Of a DNA stretch of 64,000 nucleotides, positions 46,745 through 55,371 are shown in pieces. The stretch's first letter is position 1; each line of letters opens with the position of its first letter. The stretch lies in contig NZ_CP026684.1 in the NCBI RefSeq assembly GCF_002949735.1, positions 62,001 through 126,000 on the forward strand, given 5' to 3'. The position numbers were made by a program, and so were the translations under genes. Source of the DNA: Nostoc sp. 'Peltigera membranacea cyanobiont' N6 (lineage in GTDB: Bacteria; Cyanobacteriota; Cyanobacteriia; Cyanobacteriales; Nostocaceae). The notes beneath the pieces are model-generated. The model was not told where the DNA came from, made no database searches, and saw only the letters and a list, made by a program, of their open reading frames with translations.

Positions 46745-47515
46745 TTACTTCTTGGTAGTAACTTTGCCGTTAACATTAGCATCATCAACTTTTTCTATGG
46801 GGGAAGTAATTGAAGCTGCTGGAAGGTTCCAAATTTTAGCCTTCTCAATTTCCTCAGAAGCTTTTTTGAGAAAATTGTGTAATCGCTGCTTACCCAATAC
46901 ACCTAACTCTCCATAATCTCTAGCCGCAGAAAAATTTATCTGATTGGCATCAAGGATATCCCGCTCTCGATAGCTGAACTTGGGAAAATTGATGACAGCT
47001 ACTTTATGAGCTTTGATTAAATCCTGTAAATTCTTACGTCCATCTACATGTTTCCAGTCATCGCATAAACCATAATTGCGTACAAATATGTGCTTAATCT
47101 TGTTCTCAAAGCGTTCGAGAGATTGCATAAATAATTGAACACTGTCATATCCACCACTACAAACAAACCACTTATATATTTTGACCTTATTTTTCCCAGT
47201 AATTTCTAGGATTTGATTACGCTCAATCCAATCAGTTACTGCTGGGTATACTTGAGCAGGTAAATTGACAATGACAGAAGTTGTTAGTGCTAAATTAAAA
47301 ATTTCATCAGCATCGTAAGCTTTACGCTCTGATTCGCTAAAAACTGCTGTTTTATGATTATCTGGGTAAAATGCGCCCACATCTGGATTACTTTGGTCTG
47401 CTTCTACCAATTCATAAGAGAGTTTATTGTCAATGCAGTATTGCACCATAACCCGTGCAAACAAAGACTTGCCAACTCCACCTTTTTCACCATCCATGAA
47501 GTGAATTGCTGCCAT
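46745..47515 (-). CDS. ParA/MinD-type ATPase
   Basis: 256 aa from ATG 47515. The deviant Walker motif EKGGVGKS (10-17) with the signature lysine marks the ParA/MinD group; VEADQSNPDVGAFYP stands at A-prime. The rest is divergent from partition ParA. Proteins like this are often annotated as mobilisation or MobD-like ATPases; the relaxase genes lie about 3 kb away. It could help partition or conjugative transfer. It is a second ATPase of this fold on the plasmid. Confidence 0.65.
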   Translation of the reverse strand: MAAIHFMDGEKGGVGKSLFARVMVQYCIDNKLSYELVEADQSNPDVGAFYPDNHKTAVFSESERKAYDADEIFNLALTTSVIVNLPAQVYPAVTDWIERNQILEITGKNKVKIYKWFVCSGGYDSVQLFMQSLERFENKIKHIFVRNYGLCDDWKHVDGRKNLQDLIKAHKVAVINFPKFSYRERDILDANQINFSAARDYGELGVLGKQRLHNFLKKASEEIEKAKIWNLPAASITSPIEKVDDANVNGKVTTKK

Positions 47516-47560
47516 CTTAAATCTCCTTTCTGATTTGACTAAATGTGCATTAATAAATAC

Positions 47561-48199
47561 TTAAATATTCTCAAACATATCGTCTGTTTCATCATAGAAA
47601 GACCCCTCACCAGGAATAAAGGAATCAGAATCTATTTTGTGTTTTGGCTGGTTGTCACTATTACTACTGCCATTGCCTTTACTTTTAGCTTTAGCGCTAG
47701 CGTTACTATAATTTTCATTATCAATACCACTGCTACTACCAATTTCTAGACCGAACATAGTAGCAAGCGTTTGAGGATTGGTCATAGTGCTGAGAGGTAC
47801 AGGCAAAACATCACTTGATTTATGCGGTAATCCTAGTTCCATTCGCAAATAGGCCAAATGTTGCTCCAGGGCATGACAACAAATTAACCCTACCTGACGC
47901 ACCTCTTTATCACTAATTTCTACATCCGTATTTGCTTGAGCTTGATATGCTAAAGGCAACCAACACATTCGTAATGCCTGTAATACCATCTCTTTGCTAG
48001 TACTGACCCCATTTCCTTTTTGCAAATATATAATTAGCTTTGCATCAACAGTATTTGAGTAAGCACGAAGCCGAAGAGTCAAATTTTTATATTGTCTTTG
48101 TCTGTCAGTATCAGTTCGTTCAGGCAATTTGCGACTACCGCTACTATTGGGCTGTCTATTATTGTCATTATTTTTGGGTTGTTTTTTATTTGTAGTCAT
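47561..48199 (-). CDS. ParR-like adaptor of the second actin-type system (candidate)
   Basis: 212 aa from ATG 48199, overlapping the actin-like gene by 4 bp (ATGA). The N-terminal part (LTLRLRAYSNTVDAKLIIYL then QKGNGVSTSKEMVLQALRMC) reads like a ribbon-helix-helix region with a following helix; the C-terminal half is polar and disordered and ends in DETDDMFENI, an acidic tail. This is the ParR layout, and a 12-copy 11-bp repeat array lies just upstream of the actin gene. A DNA-binding role is inferred. Confidence 0.6.
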   Translation of the reverse strand: MTTNKKQPKNNDNNRQPNSSGSRKLPERTDTDRQRQYKNLTLRLRAYSNTVDAKLIIYLQKGNGVSTSKEMVLQALRMCWLPLAYQAQANTDVEISDKEVRQVGLICCHALEQHLAYLRMELGLPHKSSDVLPVPLSTMTNPQTLATMFGLEIGSSSGIDNENYSNASAKAKSKGNGSSNSDNQPKHKIDSDSFIPGEGSFYDETDDMFENI

Positions 48200-49344
48200 G
48201 CTACCTTCTCGATTTGCGCTCTAAACCGCATAAACAAACCAAACGCATCAATCAACCTAAACGACAAAGCTTCCTGCTCTCGGAAAGTATGGCAATAATC
48301 ATTACTTTTATCCTTGAATACTTCTTGTACCTGCTGTTGTAAGTCAGCACCCCAATAAGTTGAAATTTCTTGAAAGCACTCTTGTAACTCTTGCTCTAAA
48401 TATAATGCTGCGCCACCACTTAAGATCACCTCGTTCACCGCAGGTAAAGTTGATTCCAGCCAATCGTAAAGCCTAGACCAATACTCAGCTTTAGCAGTAG
48501 CAATGGCATTAACAATCATCTGCAATTCATAATCAATATTTTTAGGTTCTCTGCTTTTGACCAGAGTGCGAATTGCTTGGTTATCAGTTGTGATATCTGA
48601 ACCGGCTGCATAGATCGCAGAGGTCAAAGCAGTGGCATCCTGTCCAGATGTGCGCTCAATTACTCGCTTTACCATTTGGTGAAAGCCCAGCCCATTGGTG
48701 TAACCCGCCGTCATTTTGCCCCGTTCAAATAATAGAAGGCTGGTATTGCGATGCCCAAACATTAGCACTGCGATCGTTTGGGCGTTAAACCATTCTTTAC
48801 CATTCTGGCGTTGGCGAATCATTGCCAATCCCGCACCTTCGGGTAAGCACTCGAATCGCTCCAGCTTCACCCGCAACCTTTGACCCCGAAACCTAAAATC
48901 CTTGAGTGCAGACTGCAATTGTTGCTCAAATGCTTGGCGATTTTGATATTCACCATAGGGCAGTAGTGAGGTCAGTGATAGTGAAAACCTGTTAGGCAAT
49001 TTGTTGTGTTGAGCGATCGCACCAATAACCGCTAAGGCTTTGTGAATTGAGGTTTCGTACTTGAGCTTATCGAGTCTGGCAGATGCTGAAAACTGCCGTG
49101 CCAGGAATCCAACTACCGTACATTGTGTATCACCATCCGCAGGACTTGACACCCAGGCTTCATCTACTGGTTTAGGAGATTCCAGACCCTTGCGACTCGA
49201 CATATAAGCGTCAATTGAACTTTGAGGCAACTTCAGCATCTCTGGTTCCATTGTCATCAAACATGGTTTGCCTTCAGTTGCTAGTTCGTAAACAATCTTG
49301 GTCAAGGAAGCACCAGGGTCAAAACTGACTATCAAGTTTGACAT
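48196..49344 (-). CDS. ParM-like actin-type segregation protein, second copy
   Basis: 382 aa from ATG 49344 (MSNLIVSFDPGASLTKIVYE). Actin-fold motifs: phosphate 1 FDPGASLTKIV, phosphate 2 VLMFGHRNTSLLLF (weak) and the adenosine motif EVILSGGAALYLE. It is longer and only distantly similar to the actin-like protein at 39834. It is overlapped by the ParR-like gene and preceded by the 11-bp repeats, a full ParMRC-like set. It may be a plasmid-positioning filament. Confidence 0.7.
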   Translation of the reverse strand: MSNLIVSFDPGASLTKIVYELATEGKPCLMTMEPEMLKLPQSSIDAYMSSRKGLESPKPVDEAWVSSPADGDTQCTVVGFLARQFSASARLDKLKYETSIHKALAVIGAIAQHNKLPNRFSLSLTSLLPYGEYQNRQAFEQQLQSALKDFRFRGQRLRVKLERFECLPEGAGLAMIRQRQNGKEWFNAQTIAVLMFGHRNTSLLLFERGKMTAGYTNGLGFHQMVKRVIERTSGQDATALTSAIYAAGSDITTDNQAIRTLVKSREPKNIDYELQMIVNAIATAKAEYWSRLYDWLESTLPAVNEVILSGGAALYLEQELQECFQEISTYWGADLQQQVQEVFKDKSNDYCHTFREQEALSFRLIDAFGLFMRFRAQIEKVA

Positions 49345-49507
49345 TGACTGTGGTTTACCTAAAAGCTTTCCTTTAAGTTAAGTGCAAATAGAAATCATGC
49401 CAATCTACCCACTGACCATTTTTATCAGGCGAAAAATTAGCCCATTGGTTATTTTTTTGCTGCATTTTCTCAAGTAGTTATTTTTGTGCTATTGAATTCA
49501 AAAATAC

Positions 49508-49701
49508 GCCACTCAAATGCCAATTCAACGCCATTTAAGCGTCACTTGAGCGCCAATTCAATCCCAATTGAGCGCCAATTCAACGCCACTGCATACATTA
49601 TGTATATATTATTCTTATCAAGAACTAAGCTTATTGACAAGAAAATGGTCAAAAAATGCCAATTCAGTGCCACTTAAATGCCAACTCAATGCCACTCATG
49701 T
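49508..49701. repeat. Twelve 11-bp direct repeats in two blocks, parC-like centromere
   Basis: Eight head-to-tail 11-bp units run from 49508 to 49595 and four from 49658 to 49701, separated by 62 bp. The consensus is GCCAATTCAAC or GCCACTTAAAT; G, C, C and A at the start are almost invariant. The array lies about 165 bp upstream of the actin-like gene on its promoter side. The parC of plasmid R1 likewise has two blocks of 11-bp repeats around the promoter. It could also serve as replication iterons. The repeat period is seen directly; the centromere role is inferred. Confidence 0.75.
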
Positions 49702-49821
49702 TTTTAATTTGAGTAGCCCAAAAAACCCTTTGGTGAGTAGCAAGCTATGTTGCTGTCCGGACATTTTTTCTGGGGAGAAAAAACGCACCCCCCAGGTACG
49801 GCAACAAGCTTGCCCTCCTTT

Positions 49822-49867
49822 CACGGTTCCCCTACCTAAGTAGGTCAACCACCGTGACAGAGGGGAA
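49822..49867. other. Nested palindrome upstream of mobC, candidate oriT
   Basis: CACGGT (49822-49827) pairs with ACCGTG (49851-49856), around ACCTA-AG-TAGGT (49834-49845); TTCCCCT (49827-49833) also pairs with AGGGGAA (49861-49867). Such nested symmetry within 300 bp of mobC and mobA fits an origin of transfer, but no nick-site match is claimed. It could also be a terminator. Confidence 0.4.
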
Positions 49868-49942
49868 GATGATACGAAAATTCTCTCTGGGAGTTCAGCC
49901 TAGAAAATTTCTGCAAGGTTTGGGCGGATTAGCTTTTTAATT

Positions 49943-49990
49943 GCGCGATGAGCTATGCTCCGCCCTAGGCGATCGCTCGCTTTCGCTATA
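49943..49990. repeat. GC-rich Nostocales palindromic repeat
   Basis: GCGCGATGAGCTATGCTCCG then CCCTAGGCGATCGCTCGCTTTCGC; a HIP1 octamer is inside. No gene is supported at 49702-50123. Confidence 0.45.
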
Positions 49991-50174
49991 TCGAGATACA
50001 TCCTGAGCAACGCTATCTTGACTTTCTTAGTACTCAACCAAAGCTATTGCAGCGCATTCTATTATCTCGCATCGCATCTTGGCATCGCATCAGAATCGTA
50101 AGTAACCGCTTGGTCAATGACAAATGATAGTGCAGTCGTCAAACTTAAAACAGCTAATGACTAATGCATCAATA

Positions 50175-50531
50175 ATGCGACAGAAACGCTCACACAGGAT
50201 AGACATTAGACTGACTTTGGCAGAATACGAGAAAGCACAGTTAATGGCAGATGAAAATAATCTCACTATGAGTGAGTTGTTTCGTGCCAAGACTCTGAAA
50301 AATAGATTGCCCAGGCGTGTCACCAAAGTAGCAGGCCAAACTTACTGGGAATTGGGGAAAATAGGTAACAATCTCAACCAAATAGCTAAAGCAATCAATA
50401 CTTCAGTACTCATGGGAGAACCTGTGGTCGTAGATAGAGCATTGTTGTCACAGGTAAGAGATTTGGTGAAACAGGTGCGCCGAGAGATTGCTGAAATTGA
50501 TTTAATCACTGATTTACAAGATGAAGCATGA
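50175..50531 (+). CDS. mobC: MobC-type relaxosome accessory protein
   Basis: About 118 aa from ATG 50175 (MRQKRSHRIDIRLTLAEYEK); upstream ATGs at 50124 and 50157 are alternatives. The family signature is clear: LTLAEYEKAQLMADENNLTM, SELFRAKTLKNRLPRR and ELGKIGNNLNQIAKAINT. MobC proteins are ribbon-helix-helix-like factors that help the relaxase open oriT. It overlaps mobA by 4 bp (ATGA), so the genes are coupled. Confidence 0.85.
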   Translation: MRQKRSHRIDIRLTLAEYEKAQLMADENNLTMSELFRAKTLKNRLPRRVTKVAGQTYWELGKIGNNLNQIAKAINTSVLMGEPVVVDRALLSQVRDLVKQVRREIAEIDLITDLQDEA

Positions 50532-52033
50532 TTGGCAAGCACATCAAAGGTAAAAGTTTTCGGGGACTGCTAAACTACCTCTTTGGCAAAGATGGAGCAA
50601 GACAAATCGGTGGGAATATGGAAGGAACAAACCCACGCGAATTAGCAGCTGAATTTGGTATATCTCGAAGATTAAACCCGAAGGTAAGCAGGGCTGTTTA
50701 TCACGCTTCTCTCAGTTTGGCCCACAAAGAGAGTTTAGATGATAATACTTGGGATGAAATCGCCCAAAAGTATCTGCAAGCAATGGGTTTTGATATGAAC
50801 CAATATGTCGTAGTGCGGCATACTGACCGTACTCATGAACACATACATATTGCTGCCAGTCGCATTCAATTAGATGGCACTACAGTTTCTGATAGCTGGG
50901 ACGATCGCAGAAGTGAAGCGGTAATTCGTAAGTTGGAGCAGGAATACAATTTGCAATCGGTGCAACCAAGTTGGGAAAAAGATAAGCATAGTCCAACTAC
51001 TGGCGAACGTAGGCATATTGCCAGAACTGGAGAGGAAAGCGTTAGAGTCAGACTTCAGCGATCGCTCGACCAAGCAACACACGACCATCCCACTATGCCA
51101 GAGTTAATAGAGCGAACGCAACAACAAGGTATTAATGTCCGTGTTGGTTATACTCGCACAGGTATTGTCAAAGGCATTAGTTATCAACTTGATAGTGTGG
51201 CTTTTAGTGGTACGCATCTTGGTAAAGCATACACCTTTCCTGGTTTACAAAAGCATCGAGGTGTAAACTATAGTCCCAAGCGGGATGACAAACGCATCCA
51301 GAAACTCATGGAACAAGCTGTGGAAAATCCCACACTAGCAGTGCCTCCAAAACAGGATGACAAACGTATTCAGAAAATCATGGAGCAAGCTGTTGAAAAT
51401 CCTACGCCAGCAGTTACTCAAACAAACTCCTTGCCTATACCAGAACCAACAAACTGGGAGCAAATACGCCTAAACTTAAGCCAGCAGTACAATTTACCCA
51501 ATTCTCTGCTCACAGAACTGTATGAAAAGGGTTGGCTCTATGCAAGTCAAACAGGTCAAGCAATATTTGTGGAACGCACACTCGATGATCTTCCAACTCT
51601 TGCCAAGCAGCTAGAACCAACGGGTGACTTCACCGCCATTCCCCTGAACTCTGAACCGACAAAAAAAGGTAGTTTTTGGATTGCTACAGATGCCACAGTA
51701 GAAAGAGCAGTGCTACTAAGTGACCCGATTGAAGTTCTCTCTGTCATTGCCTTAGAATCAACTGTTGACAAAAAACAGCGCAAACCTACGTTGTATTGGA
51801 GTGTAGGCGATAGCGAGCAAATACCTTTAGAATTTTTGCGATCGCTCGATGCAGTAGTCATCGCTTTTAAAGATCATGAGAAAGTTGAGGACTTGGTATT
51901 TGGGCTATTGGCTGAACTACCCCAAGCTAAACGAGTTTCTCCCGGTAAAATTGGTTGGAACAGGATGATTTCTAGCAATACCCAACAGTTAGAGCTAAGA
52001 CGATCACTCCCCTCTCAGAGTTTAGAGATTTGA
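50528..52033 (+). CDS. mobA: MobA relaxase with TOPRIM-like C-terminal domain
   Basis: 501 aa. The N-terminal 180 residues are a MOBP/VirD2-like relaxase: GLLNYLFGKDG (candidate catalytic Tyr), VYHASLSLAH and the metal-binding histidine motif RHTDRTHEHIHI. Residues about 253-296 hold a tandem duplication (DDKRIQKLMEQAVENPT, then DDKRIQKIMEQAVENPT). The C-terminal 180 residues (GWLYASQTGQAIFVERTLDD, GSFWIATDATVERAVLLSDP) resemble the DUF3991/TOPRIM pair, linking nicking to a primase-like fold; the usual ESPID acid motif reads SDPIE. It should nick oriT and pilot the strand; transfer genes are not in this window, so the plasmid is mobilisable rather than self-transmissible as far as seen. Confidence 0.85.
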   Translation: MIGKHIKGKSFRGLLNYLFGKDGARQIGGNMEGTNPRELAAEFGISRRLNPKVSRAVYHASLSLAHKESLDDNTWDEIAQKYLQAMGFDMNQYVVVRHTDRTHEHIHIAASRIQLDGTTVSDSWDDRRSEAVIRKLEQEYNLQSVQPSWEKDKHSPTTGERRHIARTGEESVRVRLQRSLDQATHDHPTMPELIERTQQQGINVRVGYTRTGIVKGISYQLDSVAFSGTHLGKAYTFPGLQKHRGVNYSPKRDDKRIQKLMEQAVENPTLAVPPKQDDKRIQKIMEQAVENPTPAVTQTNSLPIPEPTNWEQIRLNLSQQYNLPNSLLTELYEKGWLYASQTGQAIFVERTLDDLPTLAKQLEPTGDFTAIPLNSEPTKKGSFWIATDATVERAVLLSDPIEVLSVIALESTVDKKQRKPTLYWSVGDSEQIPLEFLRSLDAVVIAFKDHEKVEDLVFGLLAELPQAKRVSPGKIGWNRMISSNTQQLELRRSLPSQSLEI

Positions 52034-52278
52034 TTTTAAAAAAGCTTACCACCAGAGGGAAGCGGAAAACTTGTATAGTAGATATTCACCCTGGGTTCGC
52101 TCAGATACTAGCTGGCAAATTACAAGCTAACGCCGAGTGCTATGTTTCCAGAGATACAAGGAATACTGAGCATCTGACACGGTTCATGGCAGACAAGATT
52201 CTACCATCAGCCTACAAACGAATAGGTTTTAGAGATGTCCGCACCCATTCATTTCGCAGAGCTACATTTTTAAGATAA
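52030..52278 (+). pseudogene. Tyrosine recombinase fragment
   Basis: 82 codons reading KRKTCIVDIHPGFAQILAGK and DVRTHSFRRATFL, the HxxR part of a phage-type integrase. The Tyr nucleophile region is missing and the frame stops at 52278. It begins with the last bases of mobA, so it is the remains of a larger gene cut by rearrangement. Inactive. Confidence 0.65.
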
Positions 52279-52401
52279 AAGCCTACCTGGATAAGGGTTT
52301 TAATTTGAGTACGCTTTCCAAATTCAAGTTAGATTTTTATATTGATCGGAGTACTATAAAACAAAAACATGTTCAGAACCTCAAATCCAATTGGGTGCTA
52401 G

Positions 52402-53241
52402 TTAAAATCGGTGAGAGTTAGCTATTATTTCGCTAATAGATTTCCAGTAAGTTTCAAACATAACTTCATGTTCGGCTTTGGAAATTTCAAAATGAGGTAC
52501 TTCAGCCCTTTTGATTCCGTGTAAATAAGGAGAAATTAGCATCTGACCTTTTGCTTCAGTTCCATCGATACAAGTAGCAGACATATAAGGATAACTAGAA
52601 GAAATATATATTTCAAACTTTCCTGGCAATCCTAATTTATCAAATTCTGTTTGCAAAGCTTTCACAGCATTGAGAGAAACCCTGATGCGGTTGTTCAGTT
52701 CTAATTCCCCTCTGTCTTGAGCATATTGCTTAGTAATTTCACAATCAGGGTCAAGAAAAATATATTTAAATACAACACCTTTTCTTAGCAACTCTAAAAT
52801 AGGTTCCTTGAATTCACGAGATGGTCTTTGCTCAAAATATCCAACAAAAGAACGGTGTGAAATTCCTAAATTTACTACTTCATATTTAGCTCTCAAAAGT
52901 ATATCTACTTTTTCCGAAATACTTGGTCTACCGCTCTCGTATAACTTAAAACCAGCTTTGTAATCTGGAAATTTAGTATTTAATAAATCTTCAAGTTCTG
53001 TTAAAAAAAGTTCGCGCTCCTCTGATTTAATTAACTTTTCATAAAAAAATGGTATGGCAACTGCAACAGCTAAAAATGTACCAATATCTTTAGTCGCATC
53101 CCAAAAAAAACCTACTTTTCCTAAAGCAGTTAGCCTAAGCAAAATACCTACAAGAAAAACTATTACCCCTGCAAGACCGTAATACCTGCCCAGAAGTCGC
53201 TTCAGAGGACTTTTAAAATCTTGTCTTGACTGATTCGGCAT
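52402..53241 (-). CDS. Two-TM protein with unknown cytosolic domain
   Basis: 279 aa from ATG 53241. Two hydrophobic helices near the N-terminus (YYGLAGVIVFLVGILLRLTA, about 20-39; DIGTFLAVAVAIPFFYE, about 52-68) are followed by about 200 residues with alternating strands and helices (KYEVVNLGISHRSFVGYF, FKYIFLDPDCEIT). The soluble part recalls PLD-like folds but has no HKD motif. A small 2-TM protein with a cytosolic sensor-like domain next to a CBASS operon could be a second effector. It is separated from the operon by a MITE, so this is a guess from position. Confidence 0.6.
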   Translation of the reverse strand: MPNQSRQDFKSPLKRLLGRYYGLAGVIVFLVGILLRLTALGKVGFFWDATKDIGTFLAVAVAIPFFYEKLIKSEERELFLTELEDLLNTKFPDYKAGFKLYESGRPSISEKVDILLRAKYEVVNLGISHRSFVGYFEQRPSREFKEPILELLRKGVVFKYIFLDPDCEITKQYAQDRGELELNNRIRVSLNAVKALQTEFDKLGLPGKFEIYISSSYPYMSATCIDGTEAKGQMLISPYLHGIKRAEVPHFEISKAEHEVMFETYWKSISEIIANSHRF

Positions 53242-53388
53242 TTTCTCTTATATATCTCTAAGTGTTTAGCTACTGAGCTAAAACTGGAATTCAGTCAAAA
53301 ATAACACAAAAGTACCTATGCAAATTAGAGGACGACTATTTCACATTTCAAATAGTGATAATCTTAGCATAAACCTAAATAGGCATTA

Positions 53389-53551
53389 GACCTCTTGCAA
53401 AATTATTTTGTGGTATGATTAGAGATTTTCTTAAAAATGTACATTCAAATTGATGCAGAGAACTTTTATTACTTCATTGGTATGTCTGATTCAAATTGAA
53501 CGCAAATTTTAAAACTCACCATTATACCATAAATTATTTTTGCAAGAGGTC
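53389..53551. mobile_element. MITE-like element, 163 bp
   Basis: Terminal inverted repeats of about 30 bp, outermost bases GACCTCTTGCAAAA at both ends (53389-53402 and complement 53538-53551), flanked by TA on both sides, as for IS630/Tc1-type insertions. There is no open frame. It ends 7 bp before the stop codon of cap6, so it may act on the end of that transcript. Confidence 0.8.
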
Positions 53552-53558
53552 TATTGAG

Positions 53559-54842
53559 TTACGTTAAACCCATACGAGGTGTTGGCAAAAGCTTGCGTGC
53601 TTGTGTTAAAAGGTCTTCCGCTTGCAGCTTTCGTTTTTGGCTGTAGGCATCGCGCAAAGCTCCAGCCAGCAATCTATCTGTGAGGTCTGATGCTGTGAAC
53701 GGAATGTTTTCATTTTTAGACTCTTGTGTACCAGTCAGATAAACCAACTTAGTAACTTGTTCTAAAGTTAGTTCTAATTCGGGAACTATACTCCTGATAA
53801 TTTCTGCACGTATTTCGTCCGTTGGACGCTCAAAAAATAAATCAAGGGCGGCACGACGACGGATTGCAGGATCAAGTGCGTTAGGTCGATTTGTGATGAA
53901 GATGACTGCAATAGGCAGACGGGTTAGGCGAAGGTTGTCTAGTTGCTGTAGCACCGTATTGAGTCCAGCTTTGTCCTCATGATGCATCTGTTCGCTATCC
54001 CGTCTGGCTGCAAGTGCATCAGCTTCATCCAAAAGGAGCAATATCGGCTCATTACGAGAAGACTTAGCACGAGCTTCAGCATGAGCAAACGCTTGTGCAA
54101 TTAAGTCACTCATTTCCCCTACCTGACCAGTACCACGAATTTGAGTATTAATCTTCAGCAAGTGTACACGAGTTTTGTCTCCAATACGACGAGCCAATGC
54201 ATCGCCAATGGTTTCCGCCAGTACAGTTTTGCCAGTGCCAACATCGCCAGAAAGAAGAACTAGGGGTACACGACTGCGTAGTTGTTCGCATAACAAAAGT
54301 ACACAACCGTGGTGCTTAATACTCCAAGCCTCTACTTGTTCTGGATACAGTAGCATCTCCAGTTCGATGAGCAGTCGCAACTTATAATTTTCGAGTCCCA
54401 CAAGGCGTTCATACAAGGACTGAGCAACCTTATCTGGAAAAACTTTCTCAAACTCAAAGAACTTAACAAGTTGGGATAAATCTTGGGAAACTCCCATAGA
54501 AATTAAACTCCTTGAAAACGGATTTGTAATATTGCTTTCAGGGGAAGGGATGCTACTGTGTCCGGCTGGGAAAAATACCCGTACTGGAAGGCTGGATAGT
54601 TTCTCGCCACGACGCACCAGATCGAGCTTATGCACTGCCATCGTCAACTCATCGTCGCCGATGTTGTAACCAGCCTTCTCTATGTACTGGCGCAACACCT
54701 TTGGGATGGCAGTTCGTTTAGCAACATTTTCTCTACGTGCTATCTCCTCAGCCTCAGCTATTATCGCCAATGCTCCTAATCGCAACTGCCCCAATAGCTG
54801 ATTTTCAGAACCGATAAGTTGTATTGGAGTGTCAGATGTCAT
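53559..54842 (-). CDS. cap6: CBASS Cap6, TRIP13/Pch2-like AAA+ ATPase
   Basis: 427 aa. AAA+ domain from about 190 with Walker A GDVGTGKT (199-206), Walker B LLLLDEADAL (D272, E273), sensor 1 IFITNRPN and arginine finger IRRRAALD. The N-terminal 120 residues replace the usual substrate-binding domain. Cap6 remodels HORMA proteins and so disarms the CD-NTase, keeping it silent without infection. It overlaps the HORMA gene by 4 bp (ATGA). Confidence 0.88.
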   Translation of the reverse strand: MTSDTPIQLIGSENQLLGQLRLGALAIIAEAEEIARRENVAKRTAIPKVLRQYIEKAGYNIGDDELTMAVHKLDLVRRGEKLSSLPVRVFFPAGHSSIPSPESNITNPFSRSLISMGVSQDLSQLVKFFEFEKVFPDKVAQSLYERLVGLENYKLRLLIELEMLLYPEQVEAWSIKHHGCVLLLCEQLRSRVPLVLLSGDVGTGKTVLAETIGDALARRIGDKTRVHLLKINTQIRGTGQVGEMSDLIAQAFAHAEARAKSSRNEPILLLLDEADALAARRDSEQMHHEDKAGLNTVLQQLDNLRLTRLPIAVIFITNRPNALDPAIRRRAALDLFFERPTDEIRAEIIRSIVPELELTLEQVTKLVYLTGTQESKNENIPFTASDLTDRLLAGALRDAYSQKRKLQAEDLLTQARKLLPTPRMGLT

Positions 54843-55354
54843 CGTGTAAAATGCTTACGACTAAGACCATAGTTATCTTTTGAATACGTGCGGTCATTAA
54901 TCCAGTTACCGCCACTATAGTTTAACTGACCAGCAGAACTCCATTTCAGTTGTAAATCTTCTCGAATTTCATCTTTCTCCATTTCACTCATACTTTTCCA
55001 TCGCTCATTATGGGTAACTCGCACATGGAAGCTGGCATTTGCTAGTTCTAATTGATAGCGGATGCCGCCGGAAGGGTCATCGGCGAGTCCAACTCCTGCC
55101 ACAAAGACGATATATTCCAATTCTTCTAAAACATAATCGCTGTTCGGTTGAGTCCAAACGAACTTAACTCGATCAATGACTTCCTCATCCAAGAAGACTC
55201 TTACATCGTTGATCAGTCTCTTGGCATAGTCTTCAGGGAAATAACCATAGGTATCCAGTATTGCCAAGAAATCAGCCTGAACTTTGCGGCTAACATAGAC
55301 TACTTTAGTAAGCGTGCTTGTCTGGGTTGTGGATTTAGTACGAGTTGTGGTCAT
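54839..55354 (-). CDS. cap7: CBASS Cap7, bacterial HORMA protein
   Basis: 171 aa, ATG 55354. The core KVVYVSRKVQADFLAILDTYGYF and INDVRVFLDEEVIDRVKFVW matches bacterial HORMA1-type proteins. HORMA proteins bind a closure peptide and then bind and switch on the CD-NTase. Only one HORMA gene is present, so it is the single-HORMA version of type III. It lies 17 bp after the CD-NTase stop. The family call is from pattern memory. Confidence 0.8.
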   Translation of the reverse strand: MTTTRTKSTTQTSTLTKVVYVSRKVQADFLAILDTYGYFPEDYAKRLINDVRVFLDEEVIDRVKFVWTQPNSDYVLEELEYIVFVAGVGLADDPSGGIRYQLELANASFHVRVTHNERWKSMSEMEKDEIREDLQLKWSSAGQLNYSGGNWINDRTYSKDNYGLSRKHFTR

Positions 55355-55371
55355 TAACTATAAATTCCTTT

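Noticed and set aside
49508..49701. CRISPR array reading of the repeats
   Set aside because: Units are 11 bp with no spacers; they fit centromere or iteron repeats.
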